Assembly (NCBI RefSeq): GCF_012726175.1
Contig: NZ_JAASAD010000003.1
Location: 62,001-126,000 of the forward strand
DNA from: Micromonospora sp. HNM0581
Lineage (GTDB): Bacteria; Actinomycetota; Actinomycetes; Mycobacteriales; Micromonosporaceae
Direction of reading: 5' to 3'
Length of the DNA stretch: 64,000 bases
Shown: positions 55,522-63,137 of the stretch, piece by piece
How the letters are laid out: the number at the start of each line of letters is the position of its first letter
Numbering within the stretch: position 1 is the first letter of the stretch
Position numbers and translations under genes: made by a program
The notes under the pieces: model-generated
Told to the model about the DNA's origin: nothing
What the model saw: only the letters and a program-made list of their open reading frames with translations
Database searches by the model: none

Positions 55522-55917
55522 GTGTGGCCACGCATCGGCGGTCTGTGCACACTGGCCCTCGGCGCCCCCGGTGAACTACGGTCCCGCCTCAACACGCTCG
55601 TGCTCGAAGGCGTCAAGACCGCCACCGCCGGCCTGCTCGACGACTACACCGACGAAGGCGAAGCACTCGAACACGTCGGAGAGCGGCTGGTCCTGGTGGA
55701 CGACGACGATGCCTTCGTGGCCGTCGTCCAGGTGACCGGCGTCAAGGTGACCCGGTTCGCCGAGGTGCCGTCGGATTTCGGCCGTCGTCCCGGGCACCTC
55801 AGTCGACTGGCGCCGCTCAGGCTCAGCGGCGCAGCTCCGGCAGGAGGCGGGTGGCAACCTCCACCAGGACCGCCTCGTCACCGGCAAACCAGCTGCTCTC
55901 CCGTGGCCAGTGCGTGA
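55522..55917 (+). CDS. ASCH domain protein, apparently truncated
   Basis: 131 aa. The N-terminal 80 residues match ASCH proteins: WPRIGGLCTLALGAPGEL, LEGVKTATAGLLDDYTDEGEALEHVGERLVLVDDD and VTGVKVTRFAEVPSDFG. Normal family members then continue with a helical SxxxWRxxHxxFW region; here the frame changes to a Pro-rich run with no such motif and overlaps the 3' end of the convergent oxidoreductase gene by 95 nt. ASCH domains bind RNA or modified nucleosides. Likely 3'-truncated and possibly inactive. Confidence 0.55.
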   Translation: MWPRIGGLCTLALGAPGELRSRLNTLVLEGVKTATAGLLDDYTDEGEALEHVGERLVLVDDDDAFVAVVQVTGVKVTRFAEVPSDFGRRPGHLSRLAPLRLSGAAPAGGGWQPPPGPPRHRQTSCSPVASA

Positions 55918-56701
55918 TCACATCGGTGAAGCCCAGCTTCGCCGCCCGCTCCACCTGGTCGGCGAAGAACTGGGCGCTGCGCAGCGAGAAGACCGGTGCC
56001 GAGTCCAGCGAAAGGTAGCGATCCAGGCTGGCCGGATCCCGCCCCTGCGCTGCCAGCGTCGCGTCGAGCCTGACGGTCAGCTCCGCCACTGCGGCCCACC
56101 AGTCGTCCAGCTCGTCGACGGCCGGCCCGGTGGTCACCCAACCCTGCCCGAATCGGGCCGCGATCCGCATCGACCGGGGCCCGTTGGCGGCCACCACGAA
56201 CGGTGACCGAGGTTCCTGAACGCAGCCCGGACTGCTCCGCGCGTCGACCGCCGCGTACCAGTCGCCCCGCCAGGTGGTGCCGTCCCGCCGCAGAACCGTG
56301 TCGAGCAGCTCGGTGAACTCCGCGAACCGGTTCACCCGCTGCCGGGGAGTCAGCCTCTCACCGCCGAGGACCTCGGCATCGAACCCGACACCGCCCGCAC
56401 CGAGGCCAAGCAGCGTCCGCCCATCGGAGACGTCGTCCAGCGCGGTAACCTGCCGGGCGAAAGCCGCCGGATGCCGGAAGTTCGGTGAGGCGACGAGCGT
56501 GCCGAGACGGATCCGGGCGGTCACCGTCGCGGCGGCGGTCAACGTGACCATCGAATCGAACCACGGCCCGTCCACCAGGTCACGCCAACCCAGGTGATCG
56601 TATGTCCAGGCGTGGTCGAAGCCCCACTCTTCGGCCCGCCGCCACCGGTGCCGAGCCACCGACCAGCGCTGGTCGGGCAGGATCACGATGCCAACCCTCA
56701 T
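55823..56701 (-). CDS. LLM class F420-dependent oxidoreductase
   Basis: 292 aa TIM-barrel of the luciferase-like superfamily. Marks: MRVGIVILPDQRW, EWGFDHAWTYDHLGW, IRLGTLVASPNFRHPAAFARQV, DDVSDGRTLLGLGAGG, and FVVAANGPRSMRIAARFGQGWVT, typical of F420-using members. The ATG at 56701 is chosen. Last gene before the tRNA remnant. Confidence 0.85.
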   Translation of the reverse strand: MRVGIVILPDQRWSVARHRWRRAEEWGFDHAWTYDHLGWRDLVDGPWFDSMVTLTAAATVTARIRLGTLVASPNFRHPAAFARQVTALDDVSDGRTLLGLGAGGVGFDAEVLGGERLTPRQRVNRFAEFTELLDTVLRRDGTTWRGDWYAAVDARSSPGCVQEPRSPFVVAANGPRSMRIAARFGQGWVTTGPAVDELDDWWAAVAELTVRLDATLAAQGRDPASLDRYLSLDSAPVFSLRSAQFFADQVERAAKLGFTDVITHWPRESSWFAGDEAVLVEVATRLLPELRR

Positions 56702-56787
56702 GATCACAATGGTACGGTGCGCAGCGGTCGAGGTGCGGGAAGCCGGAGAAGCGGCTCGGGACATGCACCTGCAAACGGCGGTGGAGT

Positions 56788-56831
56788 TGGAGCGGGTGAC
56801 GGGAATCGAACCCGCACTGTCAGCTTGGGAA
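56788..56831 (-). tRNA. 3' fragment of tRNA-Gly(CCC), probable att site
   Basis: Minus strand reads TTCCCAA (anticodon loop, CCC), GCTGA (anticodon stem 3' half), ACAGT variable loop region, GCGGG-TTCGATT-CCCGT (T arm), CACCCGC (acceptor 3' strand), T discriminator and CCA. No D arm, 5' acceptor (GCGGGTG) or anticodon stem 5' half is found upstream. The fragment starts at the anticodon loop, a classic tyrosine-recombinase attachment core. Not a functional tRNA. Confidence 0.82.
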
Positions 56832-57014
56832 CAACGCGACAACCGTCCCTCCTGATCTCACCCAGTCCCGGATCGTGCCGCTGACCTGCCCATAGGTCTC
56901 AGCCACATCCCAGCGCATCTCCTGCCCGGACAGCCCATCCCGGGTGGTTCCCCAACAACATCCCCAGCGCGGACACGCCCTGTGTCGTGCTGTTCCGGGG
57001 TATTTCGCACGCAA
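56820..57014 (-). CDS. Unassigned frame ending inside the tRNA fragment
   Basis: An open frame of up to 64 codons whose C-terminal part reads RWDVAETYGQVSGTIRDWV and ends VVALFPS, stopping with the TGA inside the tRNA fragment (56820-56822). The last 40 residues have protein-like composition; the first 25 do not. It may be the tail of an element-borne gene reaching into the att site, or chance. Confidence 0.3.
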   Translation of the reverse strand: MRAKYPGTARHRACPRWGCCWGTTRDGLSGQEMRWDVAETYGQVSGTIRDWVRSGGTVVALFPS

Positions 57015-57339
57015 CCGGGCGCCTTTTCAGCCGGCCGCCAGGCGCGTTCCGCGCCCGCCGCAAAGCGCGCATGGCAGAGGGCCGGGAACCGCATAGATAC
57101 ACGTGAAGCACCTACCGGATCCGGAATCGAACCGACCACCTACGCTTACCGAATCTGACGGTTCCTGACTTGTCAACGTTCACTACGAACTGCCACTGAG
57201 CTGCACAGACGCGATCGTGGAGTGGGCATCGATTGTCACCGGCAGCCGATGATCAGCAGGGGTTTTCGGGGGGTAGAACGGGGGTACAGTTGGCTGCTGC
57301 CGTGACGTCTGGCGCGGTCCTGGCTGCCTACGCAAACCG
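56832..57339. other. Left edge of probable genomic island, no clear gene
   Basis: 508 bp of lower coding character than its neighbours. It holds short AT-richer patches (57160-57230) and a sequence with D-arm-like and T-arm-like motifs near 57104-57200 that does not fold as a tRNA. No ribosome site with a plausible long frame is seen apart from the short frame noted separately. Confidence 0.5.
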
Positions 57340-57775
57340 CTAACGGCAAGCACGGAGAGCGCCGAGGTAGCCGACGGCCCGGTCGGCGAACCGCCAGTTC
57401 ACCACGTTGACCGCCGCGGCGGCGATGTCGCCGCCGATGGCCTGCCAGTCGCCGCGGGCCACGAAGATCCGGACCGCCACCGCGGTCGCCGCGAGCACCG
57501 CGGTCGCCGCGAGCACCGCGGTCGCCGCGAGCACCGCGGTCGCCGCGAGCACCGCGGTCGCCGCGAGCACCACCGTCGCTGCGGGCAGGATCCGCTCGGC
57601 CCGACGCGCGTAGAAATTGATCAGGGAGACGCGCCCGGTGCGCTCGATCTCGGCCACGATCTGCCCGGTGATGCGAAGCCGGAGATCACGAAGAAGACGT
57701 CGACCCCGACGAAACCGCCGGGCAGGAACGACAGCCCGGCGTGGTAGAGCAGCACCACCCGACGGCCACGGCTCG
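57340..57775 (-). pseudogene. Acyltransferase 3 (OafA-like) remnant, frameshifted
   Basis: Reading leftward, one frame (57775 to about 57690) gives VVLLYHAGLSFLPGGFVGVDVFFVISGF, the hallmark N-terminus of acyltransferase 3 membrane proteins. The continuation (VAEIERTGRVSLINFYARRAERILPA...) lies in another frame to the left, so there is a frameshift near 57660-57690. The protein then degenerates and stops at 57340, after only about 140 of the expected 350-700 residues. A tandem repeat has expanded inside it. Confidence 0.75.
57478..57585. repeat. 18-bp minisatellite, five perfect copies plus one degenerate
   Basis: Unit CACCGCGGTCGCCGCGAG repeated exactly at 57478, 57496, 57514, 57532 and 57550, with a diverged sixth copy at 57568. 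As 18 is a multiple of three it encodes a six-residue repeat (VLAATA) in the acyltransferase remnant, extending a hydrophobic helix. Confidence 0.92.
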
Positions 57776-58050
57776 CAGCCGGGGCGACATCGCCCGGAAC
57801 CGGCTCGGGCCGCGCCCGCTCGCCTCCTCGACGCGGGGAACCGTCCCGGGCAACCTGGTTCGTCAACTCCGGGGAGGTCACCGCGATCCTCGGACTCTGG
57901 GCCCGTCTGGCCAGGGAACGCTAGCGGCTCTCACAAAAGCCGGCAACGGCCGCTGTCACGCCCCTGGCAGTCGAGTCGTCTCCCTGGTAACCCTCACCGC
58001 ACCGGGCCGGCCGGGTGTCCCGTGCCCGGATAGCGTTGCGAAGGAGAGTC

Positions 58051-58953
58051 GTGAGCGGATACAGAGCTGGCCCCCTGGTCGGTTACGAGCTGCCCGCCGG
58101 CACGGAACCGGTCGCGACGGCCCGGGCGGCCGAGGCAGCCGGGGTGGACTTCCTGGTGCTGCCCGACCGGCCCGCCGCGCCCGATGACCGGCCGGGACCG
58201 CCGGCCGCGCTGATCACCGCTTCCTGGCTGGCTACCCGAACCGAACGGATCGGGCTGGTGATCGAGATGCCGCCCGCGTACACCGAGCCGTACAACCTGG
58301 CCCGGATGCTCGCCTCGCTGGACCACGTGAGCGGGGGGCGGTCCGGGTGGCTGGCGTCGAGCGCGCCGGACCCGGCCGCCGACGCTAACCACCGTCGTGC
58401 GGGTGTCGACCCGGCGGTGAACCGGGCGGCGCGCACCGCGGAATACCTGCCGCTGCTGCGCGACCTCTGGGACACCTGGGAGGACGGCGCGTTCACCCAC
58501 GACAAGGCGACCATGCAGTTCGTAGACGGCGACCGGGTGCACACGCTGAACCACGAGGGACCGCTGCTGCGGGTGGCCGGGCCGCTGAACGTGATCCGAC
58601 CGCCGCAGGGGCATCCGCTCGTGCTGGCCGACGCCGGCGACCGGGGCGCGGCGGCCGACGCGGACGTGCTGATCGGCCGGTCGCCAGGCGACGACGACCG
58701 GCCGTGGTTATGGGCCGCGCGGCCGGACGACGTCCGGCGGTCGGGGCCGGACGACGCGGACGGCGCCATCGGCTGGCTAGTGCGGTTCGACAGCGCCGAG
58801 GAGTGCGTCGCGTTCACCGAGGCCGGGTTGCCGACGTGGACCGCCGACTGGCCCGCGGAACAGCCGTTCCTGCTGCGCGAACGCTTCGGTCTGAGCCGAC
58901 CCGCGAACCGCCTCGCCCACTGCGTCGGCGCCCGGACCGGCCGGACGCGCTGA
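58051..58953 (+). CDS. LLM class flavin-dependent oxidoreductase (short form)
   Basis: 300 aa luciferase-like protein. Marks: AAEAAGVDFLVLPDRPAAP, ASWLATRTERIGLVIEMP, EPYNLARMLASLDHVSGGRSGW (the family's conserved strand), and LLRVAGPLNVIRPPQGHPLVLADAG. Related by pattern to the next gene (both have TEPYNLARMLASLDHVSGGR-type and GPLNVxRPPQG segments) but lacking its C-terminal 130 residues, so it may be a truncated or partner subunit. The GTG at 58051 has AAGGAGAG upstream. First gene of the plus-strand island operon. Confidence 0.82.
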   Translation: MSGYRAGPLVGYELPAGTEPVATARAAEAAGVDFLVLPDRPAAPDDRPGPPAALITASWLATRTERIGLVIEMPPAYTEPYNLARMLASLDHVSGGRSGWLASSAPDPAADANHRRAGVDPAVNRAARTAEYLPLLRDLWDTWEDGAFTHDKATMQFVDGDRVHTLNHEGPLLRVAGPLNVIRPPQGHPLVLADAGDRGAAADADVLIGRSPGDDDRPWLWAARPDDVRRSGPDDADGAIGWLVRFDSAEECVAFTEAGLPTWTADWPAEQPFLLRERFGLSRPANRLAHCVGARTGRTR

Positions 58954-59027
58954 CGCCCGCGCGAGAGCGCCGCCTCCGCGACAACGCGCCGCACCCCACG
59001 AGCGCCGACCGACAGGAGCCGACCGAC

Positions 59028-60371
59028 GTGACCGCACGCATGATGCACCTCGGGCTGATGTTCTGGGCCACCGGCACCCACCCGGCCGGCTGGCGCCACC
59101 CGTCCGCCCGCGCCGACGCCGCCTACGACATCGCATTGATCCAGCAGGTCAGCCAGGCCGCCGAGCGGGCCCGGCTCGACTTCATCTTCCTCGGCGACCG
59201 CCTGGCCAGCGACCCGACCCTCCAGCACAGCAATCCGGCGCAGATCTCCCGGCTGGAACCTTTCGTCGCCGCCACCGCGATCGCCGCCGCCACCGAGCGG
59301 ATCGGCATCGTGGTGACCGCCAACCCGACCTACTCCGACCCGTACGGCATTGCCCGGCTGCTCGCCTCCCTGGACCATGTCAGCGGCGGCCGGGCCGCCT
59401 GGAACCTGGTGACCGGCGCGGACCCGGCCGCGGCCGGCAACTTCGGCCGCACCGAGCACTGGCCGACCGATCGGCGCTACGACTGGGCGGAGGAGACCCT
59501 GGTCGTGGTCCGGGCGCTCTGGGACAGCGAACCGGGACGGCCGGTGCGGCATCGGGGCACGTATTTCTCGGTGGACGGGCCGCTCGACGTGGGCCGCCCG
59601 CCGCAGGGTCAGGTGGTGCTGCTGAACGCGGGCACCTCGGACCGCGCCCGGGAGCTCAGCGCGAGCGCGGCGGACGTGGTGTTCGCCGGCCCGCAACCGG
59701 ATCTGGAGGCGCGTGCGGAGTTCTACGCGGACATCAAGGCGCGGGCTGCCCGCCACGGTCGTGCCGACGACGTGACCATCCTGCCCGGCCTGATCGTCGT
59801 GGTCGCGCCGACCACCCGGGAGGCGGTGGCCCGCTACGACGCGCTGAACGCGCTGCTGCCGCTCGATCCCGAGCGGGAACCCGGCACCCAGGTGCGGGCC
59901 GGCGGCCTCGGCGAGGGGCTACGGCACAATCGCGGTTCGGCGGCGCGGCTGTTCGGGATCGGCATACCCGACGACCTGTCCGCAGCCGTGCCCGCCGCGG
60001 AGCTGGCGGCGGTGGCACCGGAGGCCCGGCAGCGGCTGGCCGACATCACCCGGCTGACCCGACGTACCGCCACCGGACCGGACCGGATCACCTACGCGGA
60101 TCTGGTGCACGCCTGCCCGACGCAGCCCGCGCACACCGTGGTCGGGAGTCCGACCGAGGTGGCGGACATGATGCAGGACTGGTTCGAGCGGGGCCTCGCG
60201 GACGGTTTCAACGTCTACCCGAGCACGGTGCCCGGTTCGGTCACCGATTTTACCGAGCTGGTGGTGCCCGAGTTGCAGCGGCGCGGCCTGTTCCGCACCG
60301 AGTACGCCGGCACCATGCTGCGTGACCACCTCGGCCTGCCGGTGCCCGCGCGCCGGCAGATCGCGGCCTGA
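59028..60371 (+). CDS. NtaA/SnaA/DszA family flavin-dependent monooxygenase
   Basis: 447 aa FMNH2-dependent monooxygenase of the two-component type. Marks: LMFWATGTHPAGWRHP, FIFLGDRLA, SRLEPFVAATAIAAATERIGIVVT, SLDHVSGGRAAWNLVTG, HWPTDRRYDWAEE and VGSPTEVADMMQDWFERGLADGFNVYP, all standard. Members oxygenate aminopolycarboxylates, sulfur heterocycles or antibiotic intermediates. The flavin reductase that supplies FMNH2 is encoded 22 bp downstream. The GTG at 59028 has CAGGAG upstream. Confidence 0.9.
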   Translation: MTARMMHLGLMFWATGTHPAGWRHPSARADAAYDIALIQQVSQAAERARLDFIFLGDRLASDPTLQHSNPAQISRLEPFVAATAIAAATERIGIVVTANPTYSDPYGIARLLASLDHVSGGRAAWNLVTGADPAAAGNFGRTEHWPTDRRYDWAEETLVVVRALWDSEPGRPVRHRGTYFSVDGPLDVGRPPQGQVVLLNAGTSDRARELSASAADVVFAGPQPDLEARAEFYADIKARAARHGRADDVTILPGLIVVVAPTTREAVARYDALNALLPLDPEREPGTQVRAGGLGEGLRHNRGSAARLFGIGIPDDLSAAVPAAELAAVAPEARQRLADITRLTRRTATGPDRITYADLVHACPTQPAHTVVGSPTEVADMMQDWFERGLADGFNVYPSTVPGSVTDFTELVVPELQRRGLFRTEYAGTMLRDHLGLPVPARRQIAA

Positions 60372-60392
60372 CGACACGGAAGAGGGCAGCCG

Positions 60393-60902
60393 ATGTACGA
60401 GCAGACCGCCGAGCTGGTGCCGGTTCGGCCCGGATCCGGCACGTTCCGGCAAGCGATGTCCGCAGTGGTCGGCCCGGTCACCGTCATCACGGCGCGTGAC
60501 GAGCAGGGTGAGGCGTACGGGTTCACCGCCAGTTCGGTGGTGTCGCTCTCGGAGGACCCGCCGCTGCTGCTGGTCTGTGTGGACCGCAGCGGGCGTTCGC
60601 ACGACCGGCTGGTCGCCGCGCAGACGTTCTGCGTCAATGTGATCGGCGCCGACGGTCGCGATCTGGCGCTGCGGTTCGGCTCCAGGCGCGTCGACAGGTT
60701 CGCCGGGGTCGAGGTCGAGAACCTCGACTCCGGTACGCCGTCGCTGCCGGTCGCGATGGCGCGGATCCTCTGCCGGGCGTACGGGCTGCGCGACGGCGGC
60801 GACCACACGATCGTCCTGGGCCGGGTGACCGGATACGTGCGCCGCGACACCGACCCACTGGCCTGCTGGAACCACGATCTCGTGGCCGTACGGCGGGTGT
60901 GA
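60393..60902 (+). CDS. Flavin reductase (FMN:NADH, SnaC/HpaC-like)
   Basis: 169 aa flavin-reductase-like domain: FRQAMSAVVGPVTVITARDE, GFTASSVVSLSEDPPLLLVCVD (the core flavin-binding segment), FCVNVIGADGRDLALRFG and HTIVLGRVTGY. Supplies reduced FMN to the monooxygenases encoded just upstream. The ATG at 60393 has GAGGG before it. Stops 4 bp before the convergent racemase end. Confidence 0.88.
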   Translation: MYEQTAELVPVRPGSGTFRQAMSAVVGPVTVITARDEQGEAYGFTASSVVSLSEDPPLLLVCVDRSGRSHDRLVAAQTFCVNVIGADGRDLALRFGSRRVDRFAGVEVENLDSGTPSLPVAMARILCRAYGLRDGGDHTIVLGRVTGYVRRDTDPLACWNHDLVAVRRV

Positions 60903-60905
60903 CCA

Positions 60906-61706
60906 CTAGGCCGCCGCAGTCGTCAACACCATCGCCGGAGACAGGCCGAGGAAGCGGGTGGTGAGCCGCTCGAACGGCGCGACGTCGCCGGTGGCGAGGA
61001 ATCGGTGCCGGGCCGGTTCGTCGCCGGCCGCGCGTGCCACCCGACCCTCGGCGAGCATCCGGTAGACCGTCTTGGCCGTCTCGTCGGCGCTGGACACCAG
61101 CGTGACCCCGTTGCCCATCACCAGGCTGAGCAGCCCGGCCAGGAGCGGATAGTGCGTGCAGCCGAGCACCAGCGTGTCCACGCCGCCCGCCTGCAACGGC
61201 GACAGGTAGCGCTCCGCGACGCTGCGCAACGCCGGGCCGGACGTGATGCCCCGCTCGACGAACTCGACGAACCGGGGACAGGCCACGCTGGTGACCGACA
61301 GGTCCGGGGCGGCGGCGAACGCGTCCTCGTAGGCGCCACTGGCCACGGTGGCGTGGGTGCCGATCACACCGACGTGGCCGTTGCGGGTGGCCGCCACCGC
61401 CCGCCGCACCGCCGGTCGGATCACCTCGACGACCGGCACCGCGTAGCGTTCCCGGGCGTCGTGCAGGCAGGCCGCGGCGGCGCTGTTGCAAGCGATGACG
61501 AGCAGCTTGACGCCCTCGTCGATCAGCCGGTCCAGGCAGGCCAACGAGTAGCGGCGCACGTCGGCCATCGACTTCGACCCGTACGGGACATTCACGGTGT
61601 CGCCCAGGTAGAGCAGGCTCTCGGCGGGCAGCTGATCGGCGAGGGCGCGGGCGACGGTGAGCCCGCCGACGCCGGAATCGAAAATTCCTATCGGCCTGTC
61701 GGGCAC
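60906..61706 (-). CDS. murI: Glutamate racemase-like (MurI family)
   Basis: 266 aa Asp/Glu racemase fold. [14 protein letters not shown] at residues 8-21, the first catalytic Cys in [12 protein letters not shown], the second in [14 protein letters not shown], and [11 protein letters not shown] are all present, so it should interconvert L- and D-glutamate or a related acid. The GTG at 61706 follows GGGAGG. Last of the minus-strand island operon, 12 bp after the HAD gene. Every bacterium keeps a housekeeping murI, so this is probably a second copy; whether it serves cell wall or a pathway is open. Confidence 0.85.
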   Translation of the reverse strand: MPDRPIGIFDSGVGGLTVARALADQLPAESLLYLGDTVNVPYGSKSMADVRRYSLACLDRLIDEGVKLLVIACNSAAAACLHDARERYAVPVVEVIRPAVRRAVAATRNGHVGVIGTHATVASGAYEDAFAAAPDLSVTSVACPRFVEFVERGITSGPALRSVAERYLSPLQAGGVDTLVLGCTHYPLLAGLLSLVMGNGVTLVSSADETAKTVYRMLAEGRVARAAGDEPARHRFLATGDVAPFERLTTRFLGLSPAMVLTTAAA

Positions 61707-61720
61707 CACGCCTCCCGGTC

Positions 61721-62413
61721 TCAGAAGTGGTCGAGCAGCTCGGGGAACCGGGTAAGGGTGAGCACGCCCGGATCGGGGTCCAGCTCCTGGTGCTCCAGCA
61801 CCCAGGTGTTCTCGTTCGGGATCAGCACCGCGCCCATGCCCACCTGGCGCGCCGGGTGGATGTCCGACTTCGGGGAGTTGCCGATCATCCAGGTGGTGGC
61901 CGGGTCGAGGCCGAGTCGGCCGAGCAACGCGCGATAGTCGGCGGTGCGCTTGTCGTCTACGATGTGCACACCGGAGAAGAACCGGGCCAGACCGGACGCA
62001 TCGTATTTCTGCTGCTGCTCCGCCAGGTTTCCCTTTGTGAACACGTGGAGGTCGTGCCGGCCGACCAGCTCGCCGAGCGTGTCGGCGACCCCAGGGATGA
62101 GCTCGACCTCGCGGTCCACTAGGGCGCGTGCCAGCTCCTCGATCTGCCGCCGCTCCTCGGGGGTGCCGGGCCGTTCGCGCAGCCGCTCGAAGCAGGCGTG
62201 CAGGCTGCGCAGGAACATCGCGCTGCCGAAGCCGTGCGTGACCGCGTTGGCGCGCTCGATCTCGTCCAGCAGGGCACGGACCTCGACCCGGTCCAACGTC
62301 GGGTGGGAGAGCCATTCTATGAACACGTCGATGACATTCTCGAAGAGAACGTTGTTTTCCCACAACGTGTCGTCCGCGTCGAAGACCAGGGTCAGGCCTG
62401 GAGACCTTCTCAT
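61721..62413 (-). CDS. HAD superfamily hydrolase
   Basis: About 230 aa. Motif [10 protein letters not shown] (nucleophile Asp and general acid Asp), motif II HVFTKGN, motif III Lys and motif [11 protein letters not shown] are all in order, with a helical cap between motifs I and II, typical of small-molecule phosphatases. The ATG at 62413 is chosen because the 45 bp upstream are AT-rich and non-coding in style; an ATG at 62458 overlapping the upstream stop (ATGATAG) would add 15 residues. Possibly a phosphatase for the product of the adjacent phosphoribosyltransferase. Confidence 0.83.
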   Translation of the reverse strand: MRRSPGLTLVFDADDTLWENNVLFENVIDVFIEWLSHPTLDRVEVRALLDEIERANAVTHGFGSAMFLRSLHACFERLRERPGTPEERRQIEELARALVDREVELIPGVADTLGELVGRHDLHVFTKGNLAEQQQKYDASGLARFFSGVHIVDDKRTADYRALLGRLGLDPATTWMIGNSPKSDIHPARQVGMGAVLIPNENTWVLEHQELDPDPGVLTLTRFPELLDHF

Positions 62414-62454
62414 AACTTCCGGCTTGCCTCTCGAATGAACGTTCGCCGATTCTA

Positions 62455-63137
62455 TCATCGCCGGACGAACACCGTGTCCCCGACCGGAAGCGTTCGGCGA
62501 GGCAGTCGGCGAGATTCCGCAGCCGGACCGAACCGGCCCGGTGCGGCACGGCCACCAGCACCGATTCGGGAACGATCAGTGGAGCGCCGACCGCGCGCAG
62601 TCCGTGCGCGGCGAGGGTCCGGCCGGAATTTACCACGTCGGCCACCGCGTCGGCGATCCCGGCGTGCACGGCGACCTCGACGGCGCCACTCATCGGCACC
62701 ACCCCGGCCCGCACGCCCAGCTTGGCCAGATGCCGCCTGGTCAGGGTGGTCAGTGCAGTGACTATCCGCTTGCCGTGCCACGTCCGCGGGTCCTCGTCGG
62801 TACCGGGCGGCACGGCGAACCGGACCACCGAACGGCCGAAGCCGAGCGGCAGCAGCTCGCGCAGCTCGTGGCCGGAGTCGGCGACCAGGTCGCGGCCGGT
62901 GATGCCCGCGTCGACGTACCCTCCGGCGATCATGGCGGGAATGTCCCGGGCCCGCAGGTAGAGAATCTCGGCGGACCTGATCGGGTCGGCGCTGAACAGC
63001 CGCTCCCGGGCTGGCGCGAACGAGAACCCGGCGGCGGCGAGCAGACGGGCACTGTTCGCGGCGAGGGTGCCTTTGTTCGGCACCGCGATGCGCAATAGGG
63101 GGGTCGTTCCCGGTGCCACTCCTGCGGTTCTGCTCAT
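62455..63137 (-). CDS. ATP phosphoribosyltransferase-like (HisG family), apparent frameshift near 3' end
   Basis: About 227 codons. [73 protein letters not shown] and the PRPP loop [13 protein letters not shown] are HisG marks; the length fits the short form. The initiating frame has no stop until the racemase end; shifting by one base near 62487 gives a GC3-rich ending ([11 protein letters not shown]) and a TGA at 62455-62457, so one base appears lost there. The ATG at 63137 overlaps the peptidase stop (ATGA). Similar HisG-like enzymes start purine-derived nucleoside antibiotics such as pentostatin. Confidence 0.75.

Noticed and set aside
57104..57200. A second tRNA gene on the minus strand
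   Set aside because: GCTCAGTGGCAG resembles a D arm and GGTTCGATTCC a T arm, but the acceptor strands do not pair and no anticodon stem forms. At most a decayed tRNA.
57478..57585. Tandem repeats as a CRISPR array
   Set aside because: The 18-bp units are contiguous with no spacers, and no cas genes are nearby.
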